DNA of 48,961 nucleotides, from NCBI GenBank assembly GCA_947177635.1, contig CAMWVQ010000013.1:1-48961 (forward strand). The letters run 5' to 3'. Shown here one piece after another: positions 34,039-42,275 of the stretch; position 1 is the stretch's first letter; every line of letters starts with the position of its first letter. The notes below the pieces were generated by a model, which was not told the origin of the DNA, ran no database searches, and saw only the letters and a list, made by a program, of their open reading frames with translations. Source of the stretch: an uncultured Porphyromonadaceae bacterium. Its GTDB lineage: Bacteria; Bacteroidota; Bacteroidia; Bacteroidales; Muribaculaceae. Made by a program: the position numbers and the translations under genes.

Positions 34039-34419
34039 ATGAAGAAATTAAGGATACAGATACTGCTGATTGCAGCCGTTATTGTCACAGGTCTATCACT
34101 GACCTCCTGCGAATATGACAGCCCCGACGAACGCTGGTACCTCAACGGCACATGGCAGTGTATGCAGTATCCCGACGAGACCCTCACCTTCTATATGGAT
34201 GGCACCGGCTACTGGCAGAACAACTACACCGGCGACTATGAGGACTTCGACTATTATTGCGACGGCGACTACCTCTCGTTCAGATGGTATCCCGCATATG
34301 GCCCGTCATACCGCGAGGACTGCTACATCTACGCGACCAACTCCAACGCCATCCAGATCACCTACCCACCGAGCAGCGGATACGGCCCATCCACATTATA
34401 TTACTCACGGATTTACTGA
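34039..34419 (+). CDS. Small predicted lipoprotein, lipocalin-like
   Basis: This 126-aa protein has a lipoprotein signal (LLIAAVIVTGLSLTSC, lipidated Cys24) followed by CEYDSPDERW. The mature part is tyrosine- and tryptophan-rich (GTWQCMQYPDETLTF, YEDFDYYCDGDYLSF) and resembles the small lipocalin-like or DUF-type lipoproteins frequent in Bacteroidales, with an NGTW strand opening. Function is unknown. It diverges from the T9SS operon and precedes the queuosine-precursor transporter by 67 nt; no functional link is evident. Confidence 0.72.
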   Translation: MKKLRIQILLIAAVIVTGLSLTSCEYDSPDERWYLNGTWQCMQYPDETLTFYMDGTGYWQNNYTGDYEDFDYYCDGDYLSFRWYPAYGPSYREDCYIYATNSNAIQITYPPSSGYGPSTLYYSRIY

Positions 34420-34486
34420 GCGCCCGCGCCGCAGACGGCGCGCCGCCCCCCACCGAGTGCTTGAAACCTCGTAAAAAACAAGAACA

Positions 34487-35206
34487 ATGGATAAAACACA
34501 ACCGTCAAAGCCCCTCTTCACCCTCCCCTTCCTGACGCTGACCGTGCTGTTTGTCGTCTGCCTGATCATCGCCAACCTCGTCGAAATCAAGACCGTCAGC
34601 CTCGGCGCCGTCACCGTCACCGCCGGCCTGGCCGTCTTTCCCCTCTCATATATAATAAATGACTGCATCGTGGAGGTCTACGGCTTCCGCCGCGCCCGCC
34701 TGGCCATATGGCTCGGATTCGCCATGAGCCTCCTTACGGCCGTGATGCTCAACATCGCCATCTGGCTCCCCGGCGGGGATGAATGGCAGTCGCAGGAGGC
34801 GATGGAAGCCATCTACGGCTCTGTGCCGCGCATCATGCTGGCCAGCTTCGCCGCCTTCATCTGCGGCTCGATGGTCAACGCCTACGTGATGAGCCGCATG
34901 AAACGCACTGCCGCCACCGCCACATCCGGAGCGACCTGGAGGTTCTCACTGCGGGCCATCGTCTCCACGCTATGGGGCGAGGGGGTCGACTCCCTGATAT
35001 TCTTCCCGGTAGCCTTCGGCGGCATCCTGCCCACCTCCACCATCATCTCGCTAATCATCTCGCAGGCACTGCTCAAGACCCTTTACGAGATACTGGTGCT
35101 GCCGGTGACCGTGGCCGTGGTCAAACGCCTCAAACGCATCGAGGGGGAGGACACCACCGACTCCGCCTCGACCGACTACTCATGGTGGCGGCTGACCGAC
35201 ATCTGA
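34487..35206 (+). CDS. yhhQ: Queuosine precursor transporter (YhhQ/VUT family)
   Basis: This 239-aa inner-membrane protein has about six membrane segments. The family signature is clear: FVVCLIIANLVEIKTVSLG near the N-terminus, IINDCIVEVYGFRRARLAIW, and LWGEGVDSLIFFPVAFGG. YhhQ proteins import queuosine precursors (preQ0/preQ1 or queuine) used for tRNA modification. The 67-nt gap upstream was checked for a preQ1-I riboswitch and none was convincing. No other queuosine gene is in the window. Confidence 0.9.
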   Translation: MDKTQPSKPLFTLPFLTLTVLFVVCLIIANLVEIKTVSLGAVTVTAGLAVFPLSYIINDCIVEVYGFRRARLAIWLGFAMSLLTAVMLNIAIWLPGGDEWQSQEAMEAIYGSVPRIMLASFAAFICGSMVNAYVMSRMKRTAATATSGATWRFSLRAIVSTLWGEGVDSLIFFPVAFGGILPTSTIISLIISQALLKTLYEILVLPVTVAVVKRLKRIEGEDTTDSASTDYSWWRLTDI

Positions 35207-35436
35207 GCCGCAGCCACACGCGCGCGCCCCATTCACCACAATTATAGGGCTTTATTTAATTTTTTTCGCCCGAAATAGCTTCTGTTTCAGAAAAAATCAC
35301 GATATTTGCAGTTGCATTTTGGCCCGCAACCCGCAGGTTTCGGCCTAAACCTTTACGGTTCAACGGTTTGCCCCGCCAAAACGCAGTCCCTACATTGCCC
35401 CCGGCAACTATTCAATCAAAATCGATATACCCCGCT
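35207..35436 (+). other. Intergenic region upstream of the HU gene
   Basis: The only promoter-like element is GATATTTG (35301-35308), one mismatch from TANNTTTG, implying a leader of about 120 nt. No gene or strong hairpin is seen. Confidence 0.4.
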
Positions 35437-35718
35437 ATGACGAAAGCAGAAATCGTTAACGAGATTTCAAAGACAACCGGCATCGAACGTGCCGCAGTTC
35501 TCGAAACAATCGAAAAGTTCATGGAAGTGGTCAAGGATTCCCTCGCCCACGGCGAACCGGTTTTCCTGCGTGGATTCGGCAGCTTCATCATCAAGAAACG
35601 CTCGCAGAAGACCGCCCGCAACATCTCCAAGAACACCACCATCATCATCCCCGAACACAAAATCCCCGCTTTCAAGCCCGCGAAAGTGTTCATGGAAGAC
35701 CTCAAGGACCAGAAATAA
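35437..35718 (+). CDS. hup: HU-family nucleoid DNA-binding protein
   Basis: This is a 93-aa HU/IHF-type protein that bends DNA and organises the nucleoid. The start ATG at 35437 gives MTKAEIVNEISKTTGIERAAV, the standard N-terminus; a longer in-frame reading upstream does not fit the family. The DNA-binding arm includes LRGFGSFIIKKRSQKTARN and the C-terminus PAFKPAKVFMEDLK is typical. It is followed after 74 nt by the 29-codon COX24/mS38-like gene and then by the RNase G/E gene, probably as one transcription unit. Confidence 0.93.
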   Translation: MTKAEIVNEISKTTGIERAAVLETIEKFMEVVKDSLAHGEPVFLRGFGSFIIKKRSQKTARNISKNTTIIIPEHKIPAFKPAKVFMEDLKDQK

Positions 35719-35792
35719 TAACGGCCAGCCGGTCTTCTCCCCACATCCCCAGAGACAATTAACCGATAGCTAACCATTTAAAGTTTCTTACA

Positions 35793-35882
35793 ATGCCCAG
35801 CGGAAAAAAGAGAAAGGGCCACAAGATGGCCACCCACAAGCGTAAAAAACGCCTGAGAAAGAACCGTCACAAGAAGAAATAA
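35793..35882 (+). CDS. 29-aa highly basic AURKAIP1/COX24 (mS38-like) protein
   Basis: A short frame from ATG 35793 to TAA 35880-35882 encodes 29 residues starting MPSGKKRKGHKMATHKRK and ending RHKKK, more than half of them Lys, Arg or His. The HKMxTHKRKKRLRKxRHK pattern is that of the AURKAIP1/COX24 domain, whose mitochondrial member mS38 sits on the small ribosomal subunit. A ribosome-associated role is therefore likely. It is short enough to be missed by automatic gene calling. It lies between the HU gene and the RNase G/E gene. Confidence 0.8.
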   Translation: MPSGKKRKGHKMATHKRKKRLRKNRHKKK

Positions 35883-35906
35883 TCCTTGAACTGTTCAGGC
35901 TTATTG

Positions 35907-36000
35907 AAAACGCGATATCGAAAACAGAACAAACTTTTCCCGACGGCCGCCGACAATCCAACGGCTCATCGCCGCGAAAAAAGTTTGTTCTCGCGTTTTT
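35907..36000 (+). terminator. Large two-part hairpin before the RNase G/E gene
   Basis: AAAACGCG (35907-35914) pairs with CGCGTTTT (35992-35999). Inside, after an 11-nt one-sided bulge, AGAACAAACTTTT (35926-35938) pairs with AAAAGTTTGTTCT (35979-35991), around a 40-nt G+C-rich loop. It ends in TTTTT. It is either a terminator after the HU/COX24 genes or a leader element of the RNase gene that starts 56 nt later. Confidence 0.7.
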
Positions 36001-36055
36001 GAGAAACCGCCCCCGCCTCTCCCTCCACAACAACATCCAATCCCTTAATGAACGA

Positions 36056-37705
36056 ATGAAAAGCGAACTAATCGTCGACGTACAGCCTCAGGAGGTCTCA
36101 ATAGCCCTCACCGAGGACGGCCGGCTGGTCTCCCTGCAGAAAGAGAGCCGCAACCAGGCCTATGCCGTCGGTGACATATATGTGGCGAAAGTCAAGAAGC
36201 TCATGCCGGGCCTCAACGCCGCATTCGTCAACGTCGGCTACGAGAAAGACGCGTTCCTTCATTATCTGGACCTTGGACCACACTTTTCTTCCTATTCCGA
36301 ATTCCTACACCAGCTCCTCGACGACCCGAAGGCCCCCATGCCCCAGGTTCAGAAGATGAAGCTGCTGCCTGACATCGACAAACACGGCACCGTCACCGAC
36401 CAGCTCACATGCGGCCGCGAACTGATGGTGCAGATTGTCAAAGAGCCGATTTCATCGAAAGGCCCCCGCCTGACCACCGAAATCTCATTCACCGGCCGCT
36501 ACCTCGTCCTGATTCCATTCTCCACCAAGATTTCAATCTCGCAGAAAATCAAGACAACCGCCGAGAAGCTGCGCCTGCGCCACCTCGTGGAAAGCATCCG
36601 CCCGAAAAACTTCGGAGTCATCATACGCACATCGGCCGAAGGGAAATCCGTGGCCGAGCTGAACCACGAGATACAGACCCTGCGCAAATGCTGGGAAGAC
36701 ACCGTCGCCAAAGCACGCACCGCCCAGGTGCCGTCGCTCATCTTCGAAGAAGAAAGCCGCATCGTCGGCGTCCTCCGCGACGTGTTCTCACCCTCGTTCG
36801 AGAGCATCCACGTAAATGAGACCGAGGCCTTCGCCCAGATTCAGAAATATGTCAGCCTGATAGCCCCCGAGAAGAAAGAAATCGTGAAACTCTACTCCAA
36901 GGAGACTCCGATTTTCGACAGCTTCAACATCACAAAGCAGATAAAGTCATCTTTCGGCAAGACCGTCTCGTTCAAATCAGGCGCGTACATAATCATCGAG
37001 CACACCGAGGCCCTCCACGTGATAGACGTGAACTCCGGCAACCGGGCCAAGGCCGGCAACGACCAGGAGACCAACGCCCTCGAAGTCAACCTCAGGGCCG
37101 CCGACGAGATTGCCCGACAGCTGCGGCTGCGCGACATGGGAGGCATCATCGTCATCGACTTCATAGACATGAACAAGGCCGAACACCGCCAGACGCTCTA
37201 TGAACACATGCGCCAGATAATGGCCACCGACCGCGCGCGCCACAACATCCTGCCTCTCAGTAAATTCGGACTGATGCAAATCACACGCCAGCGCGTGCGC
37301 CCGGCTCTTGACATCGTGACAGCCGAGACCTGCCCCTCCTGCTTCGGCAAAGGGGAGGTGCAACCCTCGCTGCTGTTCACAGACACCCTCAGAGAAAAGC
37401 TCGCCTATCTGATCAACGACCTTAAAATCAAAGACTTCATCCTCTATGTGCATCCCTTCGTGGAAGCCTACCTCAAGAAGGGGCTGATCTCGCTCTACCG
37501 CCGCTGGCGCCTGGAGCTCGGAGGGAAGTTCAAGATCGTTGCCGACCAGTCGCTGGCCTACCTCCAGTACAGGGTGATAGACTCCGCACGCAACGAAATA
37601 GACCTAAAGGAAGAAAAAGACCTCGACAAGTCATCGACGGCAAAAACAAAGTCCAAGGCCAAAAACCGGGTAAACCAGGCCGCCTCGGCTGACGAAAAAG
37701 CCTGA
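36056..37705 (+). CDS. rng: Ribonuclease G/E family endoribonuclease
   Basis: This 549-aa enzyme cleaves single-stranded RNA in rRNA and mRNA processing. The start ATG at 36056 (MKSELIVDVQPQEV) is the family N-terminus. An S1 domain covers about residues 40-125 (GDIYVAKVKKLMPGLNAAFV), followed by the RNase H-like/5'-sensor region (RGPRLTTEIS-type SKGPRLTTE). The catalytic aspartates are Asp324 in HVIDVNSG and Asp368 in IVIDFIDM, and the Zn-link is CPSCFGKG (Cys426, Cys429). There is no long RNase E-like scaffold tail, only a short Lys-rich end. No -7 box lies between the upstream hairpin and the ATG. Confidence 0.94.
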   Translation: MKSELIVDVQPQEVSIALTEDGRLVSLQKESRNQAYAVGDIYVAKVKKLMPGLNAAFVNVGYEKDAFLHYLDLGPHFSSYSEFLHQLLDDPKAPMPQVQKMKLLPDIDKHGTVTDQLTCGRELMVQIVKEPISSKGPRLTTEISFTGRYLVLIPFSTKISISQKIKTTAEKLRLRHLVESIRPKNFGVIIRTSAEGKSVAELNHEIQTLRKCWEDTVAKARTAQVPSLIFEEESRIVGVLRDVFSPSFESIHVNETEAFAQIQKYVSLIAPEKKEIVKLYSKETPIFDSFNITKQIKSSFGKTVSFKSGAYIIIEHTEALHVIDVNSGNRAKAGNDQETNALEVNLRAADEIARQLRLRDMGGIIVIDFIDMNKAEHRQTLYEHMRQIMATDRARHNILPLSKFGLMQITRQRVRPALDIVTAETCPSCFGKGEVQPSLLFTDTLREKLAYLINDLKIKDFILYVHPFVEAYLKKGLISLYRRWRLELGGKFKIVADQSLAYLQYRVIDSARNEIDLKEEKDLDKSSTAKTKSKAKNRVNQAASADEKA

Positions 37706-37830
37706 CACCACAACGCTGCCACGCAGCCACGGCCACGGCGGCAACAGCGCCACGGGCCTCCACGGCGACATTACCCGGAGGAAACGCCGACTCGACACCT
37801 GCCCCCGCGGGCAGACACAAACCCCACCTG

Positions 37831-37863
37831 AGCGCCGCCGCCCACCCGGGCCGCGGCGCTTTT
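37831..37863 (+). terminator. Rho-independent terminator of the RNase G/E gene
   Basis: AGCGCCGC (37831-37838) pairs with GCGGCGCT (37853-37860) with further pairing in the loop, followed by a short T-run. Confidence 0.75.
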
Positions 37864-37907
37864 CCATTTCCCCCTCGCCGGCCCATGGAGAGCCCATCCT
37901 GCGGCAA

Positions 37908-37936
37908 ATCCCTCTTTTTAGGAGAATAAGAGGGAT
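37908..37936. promoter_or_regulatory. Inverted repeat over the expected guaA -33 region
   Basis: ATCCCTCTT (37908-37916) is perfectly complementary to AAGAGGGAT (37928-37936), spaced by 11 bp. The right arm covers the position where the -33 element should lie, suggesting a regulator binding site. Confidence 0.5.
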
Positions 37937-37953
37937 ATGTCGCGAATTTTTAG

Positions 37954-37961
37954 TACTTTTG
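37954..37961 (+). promoter_or_regulatory. Putative -7 box (TACTTTTG) for guaA
   Basis: TACTTTTG matches TANNTTTG and is followed by CAGAC. Transcription would start near 37968, about 20 nt before the guaA ATG. Confidence 0.6.
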
Positions 37962-37987
37962 CAGACATAATCCATACGAGTCAAAAG

Positions 37988-39511
37988 ATGCAGGAAAAGA
38001 TTGTCATACTCGACTTCGGGTCGCAGACCACCCAGCTCATAGGCCGAAGAGTCCGCGAGCTGAACACCTACTGTGAGATCATCCCCTACAACAAGTTCCC
38101 CCACGACGACCCCTCGGTCATAGGAGTAATCCTGTCAGGGTCGCCATTCTCGGTATATGACGAGAAATCGTTCAAGGCCGACCTGTCGAAAATCCGCAAG
38201 CGCCTGCCGGTGCTGGGCATATGCTACGGCGCCCAGTTCATGGCCTGGACCGACGGCGGCAAAGTGGAGCCGGCCGGCACCCGCGAATATGGCCGCGCCC
38301 ATCTGGAATACATCGACGCCTCCGAGCCCATCTTCAAAGACATAGAGCCCGGGACGCAAGTCTGGATGAGCCACGGCGACACCATCACCGAAATCCCCTC
38401 GGGATTCCGCCGCATCGCCTCCACCGACAAGGTTGAAATCGCCGCCTACCGCGTGGAAGGGGAGCAGACATGGGGAGTGCAGTTCCACCCCGAGGTCTAC
38501 CATTCGGTCAAAGGCACGCAGCTGCTGAAGAACTTCGTGGTCGACGTGTGCGGCTCGAAGCAAGACTGGAGCGCCGCCTCCTTCATCGAGACCACCGTCA
38601 ACGAACTGCGCCAGCAGCTTGGCGACGACAAGGTTGTGCTCGGCCTCAGCGGCGGTGTCGACTCTTCGGTAGTGGCCGTGCTGCTCAACAAAGCCATCGG
38701 CAAGAACCTGACCTGCATCTTCGTCGACCACGGAATGCTCCGCAAGGATGAGTTCCACGACGTGATGCGCGACTACCAGGGCCTCGGCCTCAACGTAATC
38801 GGCGTCGACGCCTCCGCCAAGTTCTTCAAGGAACTCGAAGGGGTCACCGAGCCAGAACGCAAACGCAAAATCATCGGCAAAGGCTTCATCGACGTCTTCG
38901 ACGAGGAGGCCCACAAGCTGAAGGATGTCAAATGGCTCGCCCAGGGCACCATCTATCCCGACTGCATAGAGTCGCTGTCAATCACCGGCACCGTAATCAA
39001 GAGCCACCACAACGTCGGCGGCCTCCCCGAGAAGATGAACCTCAAACTCTGCGAGCCCCTGCGACTGCTCTTCAAGGATGAAGTGAGGGCCGTGGGCCGC
39101 GAGCTCGGCATGCCCGAACACCTGATTTCACGTCACCCCTTCCCCGGCCCCGGACTGGCCGTGCGCATCCTCGGCGACATCACCCCCGAGAAAGTGCGCA
39201 TCCTCCAGGACGCCGACAAAATCTTCATCGACGGGCTGCGCCAGTGGGGGCTATACGACAAGGTATGGCAGGCTGGAGTAATCCTCCTTCCCGTGCAGAG
39301 CGTCGGCGTGATGGGCGACGAGCGCACCTACGAGAGGGCAGTGGCTCTCCGCGCCGTCACCTCGACAGACGCCATGACTGCCGACTGGGCCCACCTCCCC
39401 TATGAGTTCCTGGCCGAGGTCTCCAACAAAATCATCAACCACGTCAAGGGGGTCAACCGAGTAGCCTACGACATCTCCTCGAAACCGCCAGCCACAATCG
39501 AGTGGGAATAA
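37988..39511 (+). CDS. guaA: GMP synthase (glutamine-hydrolysing)
   Basis: GuaA makes GMP from XMP, ATP and glutamine. The ATG at 37988 gives [20 protein letters not shown] and 507 aa. The class I amidotransferase triad is visible: Cys79 in GICYGAQ, and His167 and Glu169 in FHPEVYHS. The ATP pyrophosphatase loop is SGGVDSS (221-227), and the C-terminal dimerisation domain ends PPATIEWE as usual. It has its own probable promoter at 37954 with an inverted repeat upstream. A weak AACCC/GGGTT hairpin follows the stop, so some read-through into the next gene is possible. Confidence 0.96.
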   Translation: MQEKIVILDFGSQTTQLIGRRVRELNTYCEIIPYNKFPHDDPSVIGVILSGSPFSVYDEKSFKADLSKIRKRLPVLGICYGAQFMAWTDGGKVEPAGTREYGRAHLEYIDASEPIFKDIEPGTQVWMSHGDTITEIPSGFRRIASTDKVEIAAYRVEGEQTWGVQFHPEVYHSVKGTQLLKNFVVDVCGSKQDWSAASFIETTVNELRQQLGDDKVVLGLSGGVDSSVVAVLLNKAIGKNLTCIFVDHGMLRKDEFHDVMRDYQGLGLNVIGVDASAKFFKELEGVTEPERKRKIIGKGFIDVFDEEAHKLKDVKWLAQGTIYPDCIESLSITGTVIKSHHNVGGLPEKMNLKLCEPLRLLFKDEVRAVGRELGMPEHLISRHPFPGPGLAVRILGDITPEKVRILQDADKIFIDGLRQWGLYDKVWQAGVILLPVQSVGVMGDERTYERAVALRAVTSTDAMTADWAHLPYEFLAEVSNKIINHVKGVNRVAYDISSKPPATIEWE

Positions 39512-39581
39512 TCGTCCCTAAACCCATTTCCGGGTTGAATTGTTCTCTCTTACAGCAAATGTCACATTACAACCTCGACAA

Positions 39582-40799
39582 ATGGAGAATTCACCTTTAA
39601 GCACCAACAACCCATACAAGAAGACCCCAAAGTCGCAGTCAACGCTTCCGCTCGAACCCCGCCAGGGGAGCGGGCAGAATGATCCACACGCCCCTTACAA
39701 GCCCCAGCCTCCCAGACCGGAGGATTTCAATGAGGCAAAGGAGGGAGCGGGGGAGAGACCCGCGGCCCCACAGGGAGGGGCATCCGGCAACCAGCCAGGG
39801 GCTACACCGCGAGGCACGGTGAATTTCACCGAGCAACCGGCTCCGCGCCGGTATGAGGCCCCCGCCTCATACGGCAATGGCACACAACCGGAGCCTCCAC
39901 GCGAACGCCCCACGCAACCTCCGACAGGAGGGATGCGTCCGCGTCCGACCGTGCAATACCAGCCCGGGCAGATGCCGGGTAATCCTGCGGCCCAGCAGCC
40001 TCCGCGCCCCTACCCCACCCCGACAAGACCGGGACAGGCGACGCGTCCGGCCGCATATCCGGGCTACCGCCCCACTGTACCGGCCGACGGCGCCGGAGTC
40101 CCGGGAGGGAATGGCCCGCGCCATCCCGGCGGATGGTGTCCGCCTACCGTCCCCCCAGGGCAGAAGAAGCGCGCAGGAGGCAGCATCGGCCTGATAATCT
40201 GCATCGTTGTCGTGGCCTTGGTGATTGTCGGTGTCGGTTGCTGGTGGTATTTCGGCTACCGCGACTCCCATCCCATCCTGACTGACGACATAGATGTGGA
40301 GGAGGTAGCGACGATAAACTATCCTGACGCGACCACAACCGGTGACGTGTCAGCCCAGACGACATCCCCCGTGGACTCGACTGCGGCCGCTTCACAAATG
40401 GCAGCCACCTCACAGACCGCATCATCTCCGGCAGGAATCGGCGCAGCCACCGAATCAACTTCGCTGTTCAACCGCCCGCTGACCTATACCGGCACGGTGA
40501 CTCCCGGCGGTGTGGCCTCGCTTAACATCATCCTCTTCCAGAATGGTCGCCTTGAAGGCACTATAGACTACTCCGGAGGCAAGTCGATGCCCCTGTTCGG
40601 CAGCTACACCTGGACTGACAACGGGCATATGATGAACATCAATTTCACCGTCAGCTCTCCGAAAGACAAGACTTACTCTGAAAGCTGGATGGGACATTCG
40701 TCATACATCAAGGATGACCTTGCCCACACATTGACGTTCAAGCGCATAAACACCTCGGCCGGGCAATCGATGACCGCGTCATTCGCCCTCCGTCCCTGA
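39582..40799 (+). CDS. Proline-rich single-pass membrane protein
   Basis: I do not recognise the family. Starting at ATG 39582 (MENSPLSTNNPYKK), this 405-aa protein has an N-terminal low-complexity cytoplasmic part of about 195 residues rich in Pro, Gly, Arg and Gln. One membrane helix follows (IGLIICIVVVALVIVGVG, about residues 202-219), then a Ser/Thr/Ala-rich linker. The compact C-terminal domain (about 300-405) contains TYTGTVTPGGVASLNIILF and GTIDYSGGKSMPLFGSYTW, which looks like a small beta-barrel. The next gene begins 6 nt later, so it is co-transcribed with the two GT-C-like proteins. Confidence 0.72.
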   Translation: MENSPLSTNNPYKKTPKSQSTLPLEPRQGSGQNDPHAPYKPQPPRPEDFNEAKEGAGERPAAPQGGASGNQPGATPRGTVNFTEQPAPRRYEAPASYGNGTQPEPPRERPTQPPTGGMRPRPTVQYQPGQMPGNPAAQQPPRPYPTPTRPGQATRPAAYPGYRPTVPADGAGVPGGNGPRHPGGWCPPTVPPGQKKRAGGSIGLIICIVVVALVIVGVGCWWYFGYRDSHPILTDDIDVEEVATINYPDATTTGDVSAQTTSPVDSTAAASQMAATSQTASSPAGIGAATESTSLFNRPLTYTGTVTPGGVASLNIILFQNGRLEGTIDYSGGKSMPLFGSYTWTDNGHMMNINFTVSSPKDKTYSESWMGHSSYIKDDLAHTLTFKRINTSAGQSMTASFALRP

Positions 40800-40805
40800 C
40801 GATGA

Positions 40806-42275
40806 ATGAAAACGGCCAACGATAAGCCTCTGCCAGAGAAGAAGAATTTCCCTCCCTTTGTAAACCGTTGTAAGACAACGAAGTGCATAGGGGGGGAGAA
40901 TTCTATGCCCCTCTGGCTCACAATCACATCTGTCATTTTTGCCCTGTTTTCCCTTTCGCTGCAGCTGTATCTGTTCTCGCATGGAAGCATCCTCTCCGAC
41001 GGATACTCCTACTTCGACGCCTGGGAGAGCATAAAGGGGGGCCATACCGACCCGCTTCGCACACCAGTCTACGCCATATTCGTCGGTCTGTTGCAGGAGG
41101 TGTTCGGCAAAGGGGCCACGCTCGTGATAATCCCGGTGATTCATTGGGTGTTGTATCTGATTGCCCTACGTGGCGTATGGCAGACAGGATGGATGCTCGG
41201 CATCGGTCGCAAAGTGAACTGCGGGGTAGTGCTCTCAATGCTGATTATCCCCGGGTTCTGGTGTTTCAACCACCTGACGATGGCCGAGACCTTCTCGCAA
41301 TGCGGGGTGGTTCTGCTCGTGTGGCTTTCCGGACGATACCTGCTGACACCGGAGAAAAAGTGGCTGTATCTCGCCGGGCTGACCATGGCGATGCTTCTCT
41401 TCACCAAGCCGATGTTCCTGTTCCTGATTCCCCTCATGGCACTGTTCTGGCTGACAGTCTGCCGGAAACGGAAGCCCCACCTGCTTGCAGGAGGGACGTC
41501 AATCGCGGCCACCCTCACCCTCGCGGGAGTGTATCTATTCTGTATGAACCACACCCACACGGTGACATCCTTCACAATCGCGTCAACCTACAACAGCTAC
41601 TACTGCCTGAGGGCGGAAGGGCTGATTCACCCTGACGAAGTCCGTGACGCAGAGCTGAGGGAGCGGTTCCGCCCAATGTATGACTCCATCCCCGGGGGAT
41701 GGCTCAAGACCCAGCCCTACTGGCAAGAGATGTGGTGTTTCAACTGGCCCGAACTCGACGCACTGGTGAAAACCGCCCGAGACAACCACCCTTCGGAGGT
41801 AGCCGCCTCAACCATCCGCCGCTTCGGCACGTCACTCTCCGGCAGCCAGTTCTACAGCCTTGTCGACGAACTCGGACTCTCCCCCGAATATGACCTCAGA
41901 TATGCCGAATGGAACGGCCTCACCAAAAACCAGGAAGGGGGCTTCATCTACCCTCTCCACCGCTGGCTGAACTTCCCGATATGGGCCGGGCATACGATAC
42001 TGCTGCTCTTCATCCTCCTGTGGTCATTCCGGTGGCATCGCTCGGGCCGTTTCCCCGCGCTGGCCGCGCTTGTCTCTGCCATATACCTGACCGCCTACAT
42101 CACCGCCGTGGTCGGCGCCCAGGATTCCTGGGGCCGCATAATGACGCCTGTCTCCCCGCTCCTGCCCCTCATGGCCGGAAGCATCGCCTCATCCATCATC
42201 CCCAGACTCTTAACAATCATACCGGATTCCAGAAATGCCCCAGACCAATATCCCGGCTCTTCTTGCAAGGCATAG
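40806..42275 (+). CDS. GT-C-like polytopic membrane protein (first of tandem pair)
   Basis: This 489-aa protein has about ten membrane segments. The first long outer loop carries SDGYSYFDAWESI and DPLRTPVYAIF, the acidic/RTP pattern found in GT-C glycosyltransferases that use lipid-linked sugars (families such as GT39/GT83). LFTKPMFLFLIPLMAL and a periplasmic segment with TIASTYNSYYCLRAEGLIHP follow, and the C-terminal helices begin after GAQDSWGRIMTPVSPLLPLM. It is related along its whole length to the next gene. The two frames overlap by 41 nt. The sugar donor and acceptor are unknown, and the enzyme assignment is inferred. Confidence 0.72.
   Translation: MKTANDKPLPEKKNFPPFVNRCKTTKCIGGENSMPLWLTITSVIFALFSLSLQLYLFSHGSILSDGYSYFDAWESIKGGHTDPLRTPVYAIFVGLLQEVFGKGATLVIIPVIHWVLYLIALRGVWQTGWMLGIGRKVNCGVVLSMLIIPGFWCFNHLTMAETFSQCGVVLLVWLSGRYLLTPEKKWLYLAGLTMAMLLFTKPMFLFLIPLMALFWLTVCRKRKPHLLAGGTSIAATLTLAGVYLFCMNHTHTVTSFTIASTYNSYYCLRAEGLIHPDEVRDAELRERFRPMYDSIPGGWLKTQPYWQEMWCFNWPELDALVKTARDNHPSEVAASTIRRFGTSLSGSQFYSLVDELGLSPEYDLRYAEWNGLTKNQEGGFIYPLHRWLNFPIWAGHTILLLFILLWSFRWHRSGRFPALAALVSAIYLTAYITAVVGAQDSWGRIMTPVSPLLPLMAGSIASSIIPRLLTIIPDSRNAPDQYPGSSCKA

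Noticed and set aside
34420-34486. Possible preQ1 riboswitch before the queuosine-precursor transporter
   Set aside because: A run AAACCTCGTAAAAAACAAG recalls the 3' half of preQ1-I, but the matching 5' stem and conserved core are absent, and the gap is too short for larger classes.
39521-39536. AACCC/GGGTT hairpin after guaA as a terminator
   Set aside because: A 5-bp stem with no T-run is too weak to call.
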